A DNA stretch of 49,255 nt, from the NCBI GenBank assembly GCA_017883385.1, contig JADGNQ010000029.1, positions 1 through 49,255 on the forward strand. The letters run 5' to 3'. The stretch comes from Candidatus Sulfotelmatobacter sp. Its GTDB lineage: Bacteria > Acidobacteriota > Terriglobia > Terriglobales > Acidobacteriaceae. Below are positions 1-9,698 of this stretch, in pieces. Each line of letters begins with the position of its first letter. Position 1 is the stretch's first letter. The notes beneath the pieces were generated by a model, which made no database searches, had not been told where the DNA came from, and saw only the letters and a list, made by a program, of their open reading frames with translations. The translations under genes and the position numbers were made by a program.

Positions 1-38
1 ATAACACTCAAAACCCCAGTTTCTCGGCTCTCACTGGT

Positions 39-67
39 TTGTCTTTTAACCACCGGGCGCGTATATT
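39..67 (+). promoter_or_regulatory. Candidate sigma-70 promoter of the rimP-nusA-infB operon
   Basis: A TTGTCT -35 box (39-44) and a TATATT -10 box (62-67) are separated by 17 bases, which predicts a transcript starting near 74 and a leader of about 110 bases before rimP. It is the best promoter-like pair upstream of the operon. Inferred from sequence only. Confidence 0.5.
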
Positions 68-113
68 AGAGAACTGAGAACTGCTGTGTAACCGGCTTTT
101 GGCGAAGCACACC

Positions 114-135
114 AGTGGGCGCAAGCCCACTTTTT
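114..135 (+). terminator. Attenuator-like hairpin in the rimP leader
   Basis: A perfect 7-bp stem (AGTGGGC / GCCCACT) closes a GCAA tetraloop of the GNRA type and runs straight into a T tract (131-135). It lies between the candidate promoter and the rimP start, so it can act as an early terminator or attenuator. A premature terminator ahead of rimP-nusA-infB is known in other bacteria (rimP leader). Whether this one is homologous is inference. Confidence 0.55.
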
Positions 136-184
136 AGTTTGGCCCTTCGGTGGTAGCTGCCATCGCCTGTAAGCTACTGGATTC

Positions 185-703
185 ATGGCGCTTGACGTTG
201 ATCGTGTGCGGGAAATCGCGGACCGCGTAGCCGCCTCCAGCGGGCTCGAAGTGGTGGAAGTCGAGTTCCTCGGCGGAGGCAAGGCGCGCATGCTGCGGGT
301 GTTTCTCGACAAGGTCGCGGCCGGGACTGATCCGCTGGCCGGGGTCACGCACGAAGACTGTGCGAACTTCAGCCGCGAGTTTGGCACGATTCTGGAAGTT
401 GAAGACGTGATGCCGGGCTCGTACACGCTGGAAGTTTCTTCGCCCGGGTTGGATCGAAGGTTGATCAAGGCGGCGGATTTCAGCCGCTTCACCGGCAGCC
501 GCTTGAAGTTGAAGACACGGCAGCCGGTGAATAATAACCAGTACTTTGAAGGGCGGCTGGAGAGCTTCACGGATGGCCGCCTGACACTGGATTTGAGCGT
601 GGCCAGCCACAAGTCGCGCAAAAAGATGGGCACGGCCGCCGGCGAGAAGATAGAGATTGAGTTCGCCAACGTGGAGAGGGCGAATTTGGTGCCGGAGATC
701 TAG
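185..703 (+). CDS. rimP: Ribosome maturation factor RimP
   Basis: The 172-residue product is RimP, which acts in the cytoplasm during late maturation of the 30S subunit. The N-terminal domain (about residues 1-85) contains the family stretches around VEVEFLGGG and the DCANFSREF segment. The C-terminal SH3-like domain follows SSPGLDRRL, a strongly conserved RimP motif (here near residue 86). The length is slightly above the usual ~150. ATG 185 is the natural start although no strong ribosome binding site precedes it. It is first in the operon with nusA and infB, the classic order. Function by family; identification is secure. Confidence 0.96.
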   Translation: MALDVDRVREIADRVAASSGLEVVEVEFLGGGKARMLRVFLDKVAAGTDPLAGVTHEDCANFSREFGTILEVEDVMPGSYTLEVSSPGLDRRLIKAADFSRFTGSRLKLKTRQPVNNNQYFEGRLESFTDGRLTLDLSVASHKSRKKMGTAAGEKIEIEFANVERANLVPEI

Positions 704-707
704 AGAG

Positions 708-810
708 ATTGAGCAATTGGGAAATTTAGTAATTCAGAAATTGAAAATCAGTGCGTTCGGCCAAATGGGGTTCAATTTCCCAATTACTAAATTACTCAAT
801 TTCTAAATTG
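708..810 (+). repeat. Period-8 inverted array between rimP and nusA (array A)
   Basis: Two facing arms of AT-rich degenerate octamers fill the rimP-nusA gap. In the left arm ATT recurs at 708, 716, 724, 732 and 740. In the right arm AATT recurs at 774, 782, 790, 798 and 806. Spacing is exactly eight bases in both arms. The arms are roughly reverse complements and could pair around a GC-richer core that includes TGGGGTTC (766-773). The array begins a few bases after the rimP stop and ends 7 bases before the nusA ATG, leaving nusA no visible ribosome binding site. Confidence 0.85.
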
Positions 811-817
811 GTTTCTT

Positions 818-2323
818 ATGGCTAGCGAGCTCTACAACACGATCGACGCACTCAGCCGGGAAAAAGGGATTGATCCGCAGATTGTGGTCAGCGCGGTGGA
901 AGATGCCATAGTCATGGCCACGCGCAAGTACTACAAGTCGCAGGAGAATCTTCGCGCGAAGCTGGACAAGGAAACCGGCAAGATCAATGCCTTTGCGGTG
1001 AAGGCCGTAGTGGAGACCCCGGAGCAGGTGGAAGATCCCAATCTGCAGATTACGCTCGAGGACGCGCGCAAGGTCGATCCGAATCTGGAGGTCGGCGGCG
1101 AGCTCCAGATTCCCAAGGTCACCGAAGGAATCCTGGGACGCATCGCGGCACAACTGGCGAAGCAGGTGATTTTCCAGAAAGTTCGCGAAGCGGAACGCGA
1201 CACGGTTTACAACGAATACATCGGACGTGTCGGTGAAATCGTCAACGCCACAGTGAAGCGCGTTGAAGGCCCCGATGTGATCTTTGACATCGGCAAGGCG
1301 GAAGCGCGCATGCCGCGCAAGGAACAATCGCGGCTGGAATCGTTTGCCATTAGCGAACGAGTCCGGGTGGTGATTGCCCGCGTCGAAAGAGCTGCCAAGG
1401 GCCCCGGCGTGGTGGTTTCGCGTGCGGCGCCGGACTTGGTCCAGCATTTGTTCCAGACGGAAGTTCCCGAGATCTACGACGGAACCGTCGTAATCCGTGC
1501 TATCGCCCGTGAAGCTGGCGAGCGGACGAAGATCGCGGTCATGTCCAAAGACAAGGATGTGGACGCGGTGGGCGCTTGCGTTGGCATGAAGGGCATGCGG
1601 GTACAGTCGATCATCCGCGAGTTGCGCGGGGAGAAGATCGACATCATCGAGTATCACGAAGATGCGGTCACCTTTGCGGAGAAAGCATTGCAGCCGGCGA
1701 AAGTCAGCCGCGTGACTGTGGTCGACAGCGCGGACAAGCACCTCGAAGTCGTCGTCGATGACAGCCAGCTTTCTCTTGCCATCGGCAAGAAGGGGCAGAA
1801 CGTCCGTCTGGCGGCGAAGCTGCTCGGCTGGAAGATCGACATCAAGAGCGAGGAAGAGAAGCGCCAGGAAGTCGAACTGCAGATGGCGGCAATGGCGCCA
1901 CCGGCTACGACTCCGCTCGAAAGCGTTACCGGCCTAGGCGAAGGGCTGGTAGAGAAGCTCAGCGCCGCTGGCGTGACCACGGTCGAAGCCTTGGCCGATA
2001 TGACGCCGGAACAGCTTGAGGCCATCGAGGGGATCGGGCCCAAGACGGTGGAAAAAATCAGCCTCGCGGTGAATAATTACTTTGCGAGCCTGGAGGCCGG
2101 CGTTGTCGAAGGTGAAGTCGCGGCCGAAGGCGTGATCGCAGAGGGCGAAGCTGTACCCGAAGATGCTGCGCCGGAAGCTGCCGCTGATGTGGCGGCCGGC
2201 GAAGTTGCCGCGGAAGGCGAACAGGCGGCGGCTCCTGAGGCGACGGTGCAAGCCGAAGCCGCCTCAGACGAAAACGACGAGCACGGGCCAGAAGACGGCC
2301 CCGCTCCGGAAACAACTGAATAG
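818..2323 (+). CDS. nusA: Transcription termination/antitermination factor NusA
   Basis: NusA (501 aa) binds RNA polymerase and nascent RNA and controls pausing, termination and antitermination. Visible in order are the N-terminal polymerase-binding domain (about 1-130), an S1 domain (about 135-205), two KH domains (about 225-350; [10 protein letters not shown] and [11 protein letters not shown] are the KH loops), and helix-hairpin-helix segments (about 365-425; [20 protein letters not shown]). A low-complexity Ala/Glu/Gly acidic tail (about 430-501) is an extension beyond the core family. ATG 818 is the only sensible start, but the bases before it belong to a repeat array and show no Shine-Dalgarno, so translation may depend on coupling to rimP or on the leader structure. 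Confidence 0.97.
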   Translation: MASELYNTIDALSREKGIDPQIVVSAVEDAIVMATRKYYKSQENLRAKLDKETGKINAFAVKAVVETPEQVEDPNLQITLEDARKVDPNLEVGGELQIPKVTEGILGRIAAQLAKQVIFQKVREAERDTVYNEYIGRVGEIVNATVKRVEGPDVIFDIGKAEARMPRKEQSRLESFAISERVRVVIARVERAAKGPGVVVSRAAPDLVQHLFQTEVPEIYDGTVVIRAIAREAGERTKIAVMSKDKDVDAVGACVGMKGMRVQSIIRELRGEKIDIIEYHEDAVTFAEKALQPAKVSRVTVVDSADKHLEVVVDDSQLSLAIGKKGQNVRLAAKLLGWKIDIKSEEEKRQEVELQMAAMAPPATTPLESVTGLGEGLVEKLSAAGVTTVEALADMTPEQLEAIEGIGPKTVEKISLAVNNYFASLEAGVVEGEVAAEGVIAEGEAVPEDAAPEAAADVAAGEVAAEGEQAAAPEATVQAEAASDENDEHGPEDGPAPETTE

Positions 2324-2441
2324 TCACGTTGTGACAAAGATGGCACGCGCCGACATCTGCGATGGCGTGCGAGTGCAGGACGCTGACTCCGTGAGGCTGC
2401 AATGAAGACCTAGGCGCAACTCGGAGTACAAGAAAGGCCGG

Positions 2442-5330
2442 ATGAGCAAGGTTCGAATCAACGATCTCGCCAGGGAGCTGGAAGTTAAAAGCAAAGCCAT
2501 TCTCGACGCGCTACCGCTCGTCGGGGTGACGGAGAAGAAGACCCATTCCAGTTCGCTCGAGGAGCATGAAGCGGAAAAAGTACGAGTACATCTTCGCGGC
2601 TCGTCCGAAACGCAGACGACGTCCGCCCGCTCTGCGCGCCCGCTACGCGGCGAAGAAGAAATCAAAACCAAGATCGACTTGTCGCACATCTCGCGGCCAG
2701 GAGATGTGCTGAAGGCCATCACGCAACAGAAAGAAGCGGTCGCGCCCCCGCCGCGGCCCGTAGCGCCTCCCGTGGTGGCTCGAACCGTGATTGCGCCTCC
2801 GATAGCAAGACCTGCGCCACCTCCGGCTGCGATTCCAACAGTGGTCGCACCGGCGGCGCCTGCGCCTCCAGTGCACGCCGCAGTGGTGGCTCCTCCCGCG
2901 ATCGAGAAACCTGCTGCTCCGGTGACCGTCGCAGTGCCTCCCGTGGTAGCTCCGCCGCGCCCGGCGACGCCGACCACGGCGGCAGTGGTTGCGCCACCCG
3001 CGCCGACTGCACCGCCGATGACTGCATCGGCCGCGCCGCAGCCGCCTGCGCCCGCGCCGCGTCCAGTTCCACCTGTGGTTACGGGTCCGCCGCCGCCTCC
3101 CGCTCCGCGCATGATTGTTCCGCAGACGGGACCGCGTCCGGTGTACAAAGCTCCGCCGCCACGGATCGTTGCGCCGGTAGCGCAGACTGGTGCTCCCGCC
3201 GCAGGAACCATGCGTCCCGCGCCCGGGCGTCCGGTGCCGGGGCAGCCAATTTTTCAGCGTCCGCGTCCGCAGGTGCCCGGCGGAGGTCCGCCGCGACCAT
3301 TGCGGCCGGGCGAGCGCCGTCCCATGCATCCCACGCGCACGGCGCCCGCAGGGGCCCGTCCCCTCGGCGTTGGTCCAGGACTGCCGCCTCCGGGACCAGC
3401 TCGTCCCGGTGCTCGCCCGGGCGCTCCAGCTCGCCGGCCCGGCCAGCGCTATGTTCCGCGTGGCATAAAAGAAGGCCCCATGAAGGGCTACACGCCACCG
3501 CCGCGCATGGTGGTGTCGAATGAGCCGATGCCGATCACGCGCAATATCACCATCACGGAAGGCATCAGCGTTAAGGATCTGGCGGAGAAACTCGATATCC
3601 GTGTGAAGGATGTGATCTCACGCCTGCTCGGGCGCGGTGTTTTCGCCACGGTGAACCAGACCCTTGATGCGGAACTGGCCAGCGAAATGGCGCGGTTCTT
3701 CGGCGCTGAAACGAATGTGATCACGTTCGAAGAGCAGGCCTCGAAAGACATTGACGCTGCCGCGGGGAGCGGGGAAGATTCCGCCGTCGAAGTCACGCCG
3801 CGTCCGCCCGTGGTTACGATCATGGGTCACGTCGACCACGGCAAGACCACGCTGCTGGATGCCATCCGACTCACCGACGTAGCTGGAGGCGAAGCTGGAG
3901 GCATCACCCAGCACATCGGTGCTTACAAAGTTCGAATTACCGACAAAGAGTCTCCAGCATTCGGGCGCGAAATCGTGTTCCTGGATACGCCGGGTCACGA
4001 AGCGTTCACCCGCATGCGGTCGCGCGGAGCCAAGGCAACCGACATCGTGGTGCTCGTTGTGGCCGCGGATGACGGCGTCATGCCGCAGACGGTGGAGGCC
4101 ATCGATCACGCGCACGCCGCCGAGGTTCCGATCATCGTCGCCGTGAACAAGATCGATAAGCCGGACGCATTGCCGGACCGCGTGAAGAAACAACTCGCGG
4201 ATCGCGGCCTGGTGCCGGAAGAGTGGGGCGGCAAGACGGTGTTCGTCGACGTATCTGCGAAGAAGAAAACCAACCTCAACCTGCTCATGGAAATGATCTG
4301 CCTGGTGGCAGATTTGGCAGAGTTGAAGGCGACTCCGGAGCGCGCTGCGACTGGCGTGGTCCTTGAGGCGAAACTCGACCGCGGTCGCGGACCTGTGGCC
4401 ACGGTGCTGGTGCAAAACGGCACACTTATTGCCGGCGACAACTTCGTGGTGGGCAATGTTTATGGCAAGATTCGCGCCATGTTCGACGATCGCGGGGCGG
4501 TATTGACATCCGCGCCACCGTCCACTCCAGTTGAAATTCTGGGCATGGAGGGTCTGCCGCAGGCCGGGGATCAGTTCGTTGTCGTCGCGGATCGCGATAA
4601 GGCCCGCGGCATCTCCGAATATCGCGAGCAAAAAGCCCGCGAAGCTGCGCTCGCCAAGAGTTCCCGCGTATCGCTGGAAGGATTGGCCGAGCAGATCAAG
4701 ACCGCGGGCACCAAGGAACTGAACATCATCCTCAAGGGCGATGTGCAGGGCTCGGTGGAAGTGCTCAGCGATTTACTTTCGCGACTCTCGAACGACAAGG
4801 TTCGCCTGAGACTGCTGCGTTCCGGCGTGGGTGCCATCACCGAAACCGACGTGCTGCTGGCCTCGGCGTCGAACGCCATCATCATCGGCTTCAACGTGCG
4901 TCCGGAACGCAAGGCGCAGGAACTGGCCGAACAGGAAGAAGTCGATATTCGCTTGCACTCGATCATTTACGAACTGCAAGACGAGATCAAGCGTGCCATG
5001 ACCGGCTTACTCGAACCGACGATCAAGGAAACCTACCAGGGCCGCGCCGAGGTTCTCGAAACCTTCCGCATTCCGAAAGTGGGAACCATCGCCGGTTGCC
5101 GAGTGCTGGATGGCGTGATCAAGCGCGATTCGGAAGTCCGTCTGCTGCGCGACAGCGTGGTCGTGTTCAAAGGCAAGGTCGGATCGCTGCGGCGCTTTAA
5201 GGACGACGCCAAAGAAGTCACCAACGGCATGGAGTGCGGCATCTCGATCGCAAACTACGGCGACATCAAAGCGCGCGATGTGATCGAGGCCTTTGCCACG
5301 GAGCGGATCGCGGCCGAAGTGATTGCGTAA
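2442..5330 (+). CDS. infB: Translation initiation factor IF-2
   Basis: IF-2 (962 aa) is the GTPase that delivers initiator tRNA to the 30S subunit. A short IF2_N domain (about 1-55) is followed by a Pro/Ala-rich linker of some 240 residues (about 95-340), then a second IF2_N-like segment (about 360-430). The GTPase G1 motif GHVDHGKT is at about 462, followed by DTPGHEAF (G3), NKID (G4) and SAKKK (G5). Domains II, III and the C-terminal initiator-tRNA-binding domain follow. AGAAAGG lies a few bases before ATG 2442. The linker makes the protein longer than E. coli IF-2 (890 aa). Identification is certain; the linker is probably disordered. Confidence 0.98.
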   Translation: MSKVRINDLARELEVKSKAILDALPLVGVTEKKTHSSSLEEHEAEKVRVHLRGSSETQTTSARSARPLRGEEEIKTKIDLSHISRPGDVLKAITQQKEAVAPPPRPVAPPVVARTVIAPPIARPAPPPAAIPTVVAPAAPAPPVHAAVVAPPAIEKPAAPVTVAVPPVVAPPRPATPTTAAVVAPPAPTAPPMTASAAPQPPAPAPRPVPPVVTGPPPPPAPRMIVPQTGPRPVYKAPPPRIVAPVAQTGAPAAGTMRPAPGRPVPGQPIFQRPRPQVPGGGPPRPLRPGERRPMHPTRTAPAGARPLGVGPGLPPPGPARPGARPGAPARRPGQRYVPRGIKEGPMKGYTPPPRMVVSNEPMPITRNITITEGISVKDLAEKLDIRVKDVISRLLGRGVFATVNQTLDAELASEMARFFGAETNVITFEEQASKDIDAAAGSGEDSAVEVTPRPPVVTIMGHVDHGKTTLLDAIRLTDVAGGEAGGITQHIGAYKVRITDKESPAFGREIVFLDTPGHEAFTRMRSRGAKATDIVVLVVAADDGVMPQTVEAIDHAHAAEVPIIVAVNKIDKPDALPDRVKKQLADRGLVPEEWGGKTVFVDVSAKKKTNLNLLMEMICLVADLAELKATPERAATGVVLEAKLDRGRGPVATVLVQNGTLIAGDNFVVGNVYGKIRAMFDDRGAVLTSAPPSTPVEILGMEGLPQAGDQFVVVADRDKARGISEYREQKAREAALAKSSRVSLEGLAEQIKTAGTKELNIILKGDVQGSVEVLSDLLSRLSNDKVRLRLLRSGVGAITETDVLLASASNAIIIGFNVRPERKAQELAEQEEVDIRLHSIIYELQDEIKRAMTGLLEPTIKETYQGRAEVLETFRIPKVGTIAGCRVLDGVIKRDSEVRLLRDSVVVFKGKVGSLRRFKDDAKEVTNGMECGISIANYGDIKARDVIEAFATERIAAEVIA

Positions 5331-5334
5331 AGCA

Positions 5335-5397
5335 GGGATTAGGGGTCAGAGGCCAGGGGTCAGGTTTCTAACCCCTGAACCCTAGCCTCTTATCCCG
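5335..5397 (+). repeat. Period-7 inverted array between infB and ylxP (array B)
   Basis: G-rich heptamers start at 5335, 5342, 5349, 5356 and 5363 (GGGATTA, GGGGTCA, GAGGCCA and similar). C-rich counterparts follow with the same 7-base step (unit ends near 5376, 5383, 5390, 5397). The two arms face each other and can fold into a long imperfect hairpin. The array fills the space from the infB stop to the ylxP ATG at 5399, so ylxP has no normal ribosome binding site. Confidence 0.8.
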
Positions 5398-5398
5398 G

Positions 5399-5686
5399 AT
5401 GATCGCTTTTCTCACCCTCGAACTCCACATCGAAGCGGCGCAGTCGATCAAGGATCGGCGCCAGGTCGTGCGCAGTTTAAAAGACCGGCTGCGTACGAGC
5501 TTCAACGTTTCCGTCGCCGAACTCGATGCCGCTGAACTCTGGAACCGCGCTACGATTGGCGTGGTCAGCGTCTCCAGTTCACGTGACTACTTGGATGGGC
5601 TGATGAAGAACGTGGAGCGCGCGGCCACGCGCATCGCTAACAATCACGGCGCAGATGTGGCCGATTCGTTTGTCGAATACTTCTAG
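5399..5686 (+). CDS. ylxP: DUF503 family protein (YlxP-like)
   Basis: A 95-residue protein of the DUF503/YlxP family, which is routinely encoded between infB and rbfA. The family has a small ferredoxin-like fold and its exact function is not settled; a link to ribosome maturation or RNA is inferred from gene order only. Typical features are the N-terminal MIAFLTLELHI strand, the basic stretch KDRRQVVRSLKDRLR (about residues 19-33) and a conserved FNVSVAELD segment. Full length. The start codon directly abuts a repeat array. Confidence 0.9.
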   Translation: MIAFLTLELHIEAAQSIKDRRQVVRSLKDRLRTSFNVSVAELDAAELWNRATIGVVSVSSSRDYLDGLMKNVERAATRIANNHGADVADSFVEYF

Positions 5687-5849
5687 GTGTTCTTCGAGCA
5701 CCGCTGAAGATCGCAACAGCGTCTAACACATTGTTACCTCCGTACTTAACCCTCTTCCACCAAAGCGCGCGACAATAGCGCTGCACGCGCGAGCCAACAG
5801 GCCAACACTTGCACCGGTTTTTCTGATATTCTCATGCGTTTTACCTGAG

Positions 5850-6251
5850 GTGCCGATCTTGGAGAAGCGCGGGCTGAAGTACCATCGCGGGCGGGTCGGC
5901 GAGGCTCTGCGCGAGGAGATTGAGACGCTGGTCGAAGGCGAACTGGCCGATCCGCGGATTGGCCTGGTGAGCGTGACTGCGGTCCATATAGCCGATGATG
6001 GCCGGTCGGCGCAGGTCTGGGTCAATGTAGAGGGTGACGACGCGGATGCGGACCAGAGCCTCGAGGGTCTGGAAGCGGCGCGCGAATACATCCGGCATGA
6101 ACTGGTCGAGCGCCTACACCTGAGGCGCGCTCCGGAATTGTACTTTCGGCTCGATCGTGCGGAGCGGGAGAAGGCGCGTGTCGAGGAATTGTTAGCTCGC
6201 GCGAAGAAGAGAAGTAAGGTTCGCAAGCTACCGGGTGCAAAGAAGGCATAG
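5850..6251 (+). CDS. rbfA: Ribosome-binding factor A
   Basis: RbfA (133 aa) binds the 16S rRNA helix 1 region in the 30S subunit and supports late maturation and cold adaptation. The single KH-like domain covers about residues 8-110, with the family pattern VGEALREEI, LADPRIGLVSVT and the conserved HELVERLHLRRAPEL segment. The start is GTG 5850, 163 bases after ylxP. The basic C-terminal tail (KKRSKVRKLPGAKKA) is typical. The stop codon overlaps the GTG of nrnA by one base, showing translational coupling. Confidence 0.95.
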   Translation: MPILEKRGLKYHRGRVGEALREEIETLVEGELADPRIGLVSVTAVHIADDGRSAQVWVNVEGDDADADQSLEGLEAAREYIRHELVERLHLRRAPELYFRLDRAEREKARVEELLARAKKRSKVRKLPGAKKA

Positions 6252-7219
6252 TGCAAAGAAGCCATAGCGACATGCTCGAGGATGTACTGCGGCAGATCGG
6301 ACAGCACGATCGTTTCGTGCTGACCTCGCACGCGCGGCCCGACGGCGACGCTGTCGGATCGGCGCTGGCCTGTTGCCAGGTTCTCCGCGCCATGGGCAAG
6401 AAAGCGGATGTCGTGCTGCACGATGGCGTTCCCCGCATCTACCGCTCGCTTCCATTCGCCGATCAGGTGGTGCAATCGTGCCGCGTCGTGGGGAGTTACG
6501 AAGCCGCGATCATTCTGGAGTGTGACAGCATTCATCGCACCCGGCTGGAAGGACTGGAAGATCATTTTCTCATCAGCATTGACCATCATGTCAGCGGACG
6601 TCCTTTCGCCCACGTCAATTGGATCGATCCCCATGCCGTGGCCACGGCCGAAATGGTGTTCCGCTTGGCGCGGGAAGCGGGCGTGAAGTTTTCTCCCGAG
6701 ATGGCGACTTGTCTTTATACCGCGCTGATGACCGACACGGGATCGTTCATGTTTCAGGGGACGAATGAGAACACGTTCGCCCTGGCACGTGAACTCGTTC
6801 TGGCCGGCGCCGATCCAGCGCTCTGCGCGCGCGGCATCTATTTTGCTCACTCCATCGCGAAGATCCGGTTGCTCGGCGAAGCGCTGCGGAGTCTGAATGT
6901 AGAAGGCCGCATCGGCTACGCATGGGTGACGCAAAAACAGATGGAACGCTGTGGCGCGATCGAAGAAGACTGCGAAGGATTGGTGAACTACGTTCTTTCG
7001 ATCGGTGGTGTCGAGGTAGCGGCGTTCTTTCGGGAGATGCCGGAAGGGCGATACCGTGTGAGCCTGCGCAGCAAGGGCAAACTCGACGTTGCCCACGTGG
7101 CCGAAAGCTTCGGCGGCGGAGGCCACGAGTGTGCCAGCGGATGCTCGGTCGACGGCCCGCTTGCCGAAGCGGTGCGCCAGGTTCTTTTCCAGCTCCGCCG
7201 CGGACCTTCCGTACAATAG
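6251..7219 (+). CDS. nrnA: DHH/DHHA1 phosphoesterase, NrnA-like oligoribonuclease / pAp phosphatase
   Basis: A 322-residue bifunctional NrnA-type enzyme expected to degrade short RNA oligomers and 3'-phosphoadenosine 5'-phosphate. Metal-binding motifs are visible: HARPDGDAVGSA (about 27-38), ECDSIH, the DHH motif in SIDHHVSG, and a DxG in MTDTGSF. The C-terminal DHHA1 domain carries GGGGHECASG. The start may be GTG 6251, overlapping the rbfA stop, or ATG 6272 in the same frame. nrnA next to rbfA is a common arrangement. Full length; function by family. Confidence 0.94.
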   Translation: MQRSHSDMLEDVLRQIGQHDRFVLTSHARPDGDAVGSALACCQVLRAMGKKADVVLHDGVPRIYRSLPFADQVVQSCRVVGSYEAAIILECDSIHRTRLEGLEDHFLISIDHHVSGRPFAHVNWIDPHAVATAEMVFRLAREAGVKFSPEMATCLYTALMTDTGSFMFQGTNENTFALARELVLAGADPALCARGIYFAHSIAKIRLLGEALRSLNVEGRIGYAWVTQKQMERCGAIEEDCEGLVNYVLSIGGVEVAAFFREMPEGRYRVSLRSKGKLDVAHVAESFGGGGHECASGCSVDGPLAEAVRQVLFQLRRGPSVQ

Positions 7220-7226
7220 AAAAGCA

Positions 7227-7320
7227 ATTGTTGATTGATGATTCTTGATTGTTGATTGAGGCGCCCGAACTCCGGGCTGATGGGGTTTTCAATCAACAAG
7301 CAGCAATCAACAATCAACAG
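7227..7320 (+). repeat. Period-7 inverted array between nrnA and the glycosyltransferase (array C)
   Basis: Left arm: ATT recurs at 7227, 7234, 7241, 7248 and 7255 in units like ATTGTTG and ATTGATG. Right arm: CAA recurs at 7290, 7297, 7304 and 7311 (CAATCAA units), with a final CAG at 7318. Both arms keep an exact 7-base step and are near reverse complements. The core between them is GC-rich and contains TGGGGTT (7281-7287), like array A. The array stretches from just after the nrnA stop to 7 bases before the next ATG. Confidence 0.88.
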
Positions 7321-7327
7321 TTTCCTC

Positions 7328-8953
7328 ATGACCAACCGTGCCCGCACAGACGCGTTGCTGATGGCCGGCTTCTGTGCGTTCTTGTTTTTCTACGGTGTTG
7401 GGCAGTTCGGGCTGATCGGCGCTGACGAGCCCCGCTACGCGCAAGTCGCGCGCGAAATGCTCGATCGCCACGACTGGATCACGCCTACTCTCGGTGGGCA
7501 CGCCTGGCTGGAAAAGCCGCCGCTGTATTACTGGCAGGCGATGTTGGCCTACTCCGTGCTTGGTGTCAGCGATGTGGCAGCTCGCGTGCCGGCGGCGATT
7601 GACGCCACTCTCCTCGTGCTCGCCGTCTATTTTTTCTTCCGCCGTTTTCGTCGTGGCGTGGAAGTCGATGCCGCACTCATCGCAGCTTCTTGTGCTGGAG
7701 TGATTGGCTACGCCCATGCCGCTTCGATGGACATGGCGCTGGCCGCCGCCTTCGCTATTGGGATGCTCGCGTGGTGGACCTGGCGCGAGACGGATAAGCG
7801 GACCTATCTTGCCCTGTTCTACGTTTTCATGGCGCTGGGCATGCTGGCGAAGGGGCCAGTAGCGCCGTTTCTCGCGGGAGCCGTTATTGTGATGTTCGCA
7901 CTCGCTGCGCGCGAACCGCGCCTCGTCGTCAGAACTCTCTGGTGGCCGGGCATCTTGTTGTTCTGTGCAGTCGCCTTGCCGTGGTATTTCGCGGTGCAGG
8001 TGCGGAATCCTCAATTCTTCCGCGAGTTTATCCTTCAACACAATCTGGCCCGCTTCTCCAGCGATCTCTACCATCATCGCCAGCCGTTCTGGTATTACCT
8101 GCCGGTGACTGCGCTCGCACTTGTGCCCTGGACGGTATTCGTAGTCGCAGCTTTCGTCCAGACTCTGCGCGTCTGGTGGGCGGAGCGCAAATCAGTCCCT
8201 GCCGAGCCCGATCTCGAACTGCAGCTAAGCCTGTTTGCCTGCTGCTGGCTCATTGTGCCGGTGGTGTTCTTCTCCCTCTCGCGGTCAAAGCTCCCCGGCT
8301 ACATTCTTCCCGCAATTCCCGCGGGAGCAGTATTGCTCGCAGAGTACCTGCGCCAGAGTTTTGAGGACGAGGAAGGTCGAGCCGTTTCGAAGTGGCTGGC
8401 AGTGCTGCATGCGCTCGTGGCTGCCGCACCGATCACTCCGTCTGTGCTGATTGCCTATCTCATAACTCAGCACCGGCTGCCTGCTGGTCGGCCGATGCTT
8501 GTCGCGCTAGCTGTTGCCTTCGTGCTCTGTGCCGCTATCGCGATGACGCTCGCGAGCCGACTGGGGCTGCGCATGCTGCGCTTTGTGACGTTAATTCCGG
8601 TGCTGCTGTCGGTATGGGCGGTGGTGAAGCTCGGAGCAACCTCGGTGGATCAGACGTTGTCTGCACGTCCACTGTCCCAGACAATTGCCAAAGCAGAAAT
8701 GCACCAGCTTCCGCTCGCGGTCTGCGGCGTTCCCCGCGAGATGGAGTACGGGCTGGCGTTTTATCGCAACCAGACGATCGCGCGTTACGAGTCGGGCAAC
8801 GTCCCGGCCGAGGAACATCTGCTGGTGGCTCCAGCGACATGGAAGAGGGATGTCGCCGGGCGAACTGAGGGACGGCGCGTGTTGTTCCTCGGCCACTTCG
8901 CGCCTCAGAACGTGGATTATTACTGGGTCTCCGCGACTGCTCCCAAACCGTAG
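7328..8953 (+). CDS. ArnT/PMT-like membrane glycosyltransferase (GT83 type)
   Basis: A 541-residue integral membrane protein resembling ArnT-type transferases, which move a sugar from a polyprenyl-phosphate carrier to a lipid or protein acceptor on the periplasmic side. The first periplasmic loop holds the family's acidic motif GADEPRYA, followed by HDWITPTLGG and WLEKPPLYYW, typical of this group. About a dozen hydrophobic segments follow, with a soluble C-terminal stretch from about residue 450. ATG 7328 is chosen because the membrane helix begins shortly after it and upstream sequence is a repeat array. The real substrate cannot be told from sequence. Confidence 0.85.
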   Translation: MTNRARTDALLMAGFCAFLFFYGVGQFGLIGADEPRYAQVAREMLDRHDWITPTLGGHAWLEKPPLYYWQAMLAYSVLGVSDVAARVPAAIDATLLVLAVYFFFRRFRRGVEVDAALIAASCAGVIGYAHAASMDMALAAAFAIGMLAWWTWRETDKRTYLALFYVFMALGMLAKGPVAPFLAGAVIVMFALAAREPRLVVRTLWWPGILLFCAVALPWYFAVQVRNPQFFREFILQHNLARFSSDLYHHRQPFWYYLPVTALALVPWTVFVVAAFVQTLRVWWAERKSVPAEPDLELQLSLFACCWLIVPVVFFSLSRSKLPGYILPAIPAGAVLLAEYLRQSFEDEEGRAVSKWLAVLHALVAAAPITPSVLIAYLITQHRLPAGRPMLVALAVAFVLCAAIAMTLASRLGLRMLRFVTLIPVLLSVWAVVKLGATSVDQTLSARPLSQTIAKAEMHQLPLAVCGVPREMEYGLAFYRNQTIARYESGNVPAEEHLLVAPATWKRDVAGRTEGRRVLFLGHFAPQNVDYYWVSATAPKP

Positions 8954-9051
8954 CTGCTGCGGCCCCGCCGCCATTTAGCCGGCCTCTGGGCTACAAACTT
9001 CCGAGTGAAGTGGCGGGCCCGACATCGATTTCAGTCCCACGGAGGAGCGAA

Positions 9052-9498
9052 CTACTCCGGCTTGGGTGCGGGTGGCGGAGGAGCAGGCGGACCGCCCATA
9101 TCGTCGTGGTGCATAGTGCCATGACCCTTCATCCCCATTCCCGGACCCATGGCCTCCATGTGCTTCATCATCTGTTCCATGTGGCCGACCATCACAGTCC
9201 ACAGGTCTACGTTAGCTTGCCAGCGCTCCTTCTCCGCGGCGTCGCTGATTTGAGCCACGTTGGCTTTGAGTTGATCGAGGGATGCCTTCATCTTGTCCAC
9301 GTCGGCCTTCATGGCCTCCATATGTTTATGCATCTCCATCATCTGCCCATGGTGCTCAGGGCCCATATGGTCATGGGGGCCAGGAGCGCTCTTAGGGGGA
9401 TTGGGTGGAGCTGGAGATGCTTGCGTCGGTGTGCTCTGTGCCAACGCCAGAGAGGCCAAAGTCAATATCACCGCGAACAGAAGACCTTTACGATTCAT
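9052..9498 (-). CDS. Secreted Met/His-rich small protein, function unknown
   Basis: A 148-residue exported protein with an N-terminal signal peptide (MNRKGLLFAVILTLASLALA). The mature part is rich in methionine and histidine (HDHM, HHGQMMEMHKHMEAM, MGHMEQMMKHMEAMG, HGTMHHDDM) and ends in a Pro-rich tail. The middle looks helical, with regular Lys/Asp/Leu spacing. Such composition suggests copper or other soft-metal binding in the periplasm, but no known family was recognised. ATG 9498 is preferred over an upstream TTG because GGAAAGGAAGAG sits just before it. Convergent with the glycosyltransferase gene. Confidence 0.7.
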   Translation of the reverse strand: MNRKGLLFAVILTLASLALAQSTPTQASPAPPNPPKSAPGPHDHMGPEHHGQMMEMHKHMEAMKADVDKMKASLDQLKANVAQISDAAEKERWQANVDLWTVMVGHMEQMMKHMEAMGPGMGMKGHGTMHHDDMGGPPAPPPPAPKPE

Positions 9499-9698
9499 AC
9501 GGCTCTTCCTTTCCAACTATCGGTCCAAGTATATGCCTGGCAGTAGTTGTGGGCATGCAGCCGCAAGAGCACAGTTTCACCTGCAGTTTCTCAGTATTGA
9601 GATGGTCACGGTTTCGTAAACTACGAGCCGTGCAAGAATGTTACTGCTGGGTCACTCTTAAGGCGACTAGTGGCAGACGGCAGAGGAGAGTTGACGGT

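Noticed and set aside
39..90. A tenth array upstream of rimP (GAGAACT GAGAACT)
   Set aside because: Only two in-phase units are present and no clear second arm, so it is not counted with the others.
760..785. tRNA T-arm-like GGTTCAATTTCC in array A
   Set aside because: The match to a T-arm is limited to the core; no acceptor stem or anticodon arm surrounds it.
5723..7216. Long minus-strand open frame opposite rbfA and nrnA
   Set aside because: GC-rich antisense frame across two certain conserved genes; no start signal or recognisable protein.
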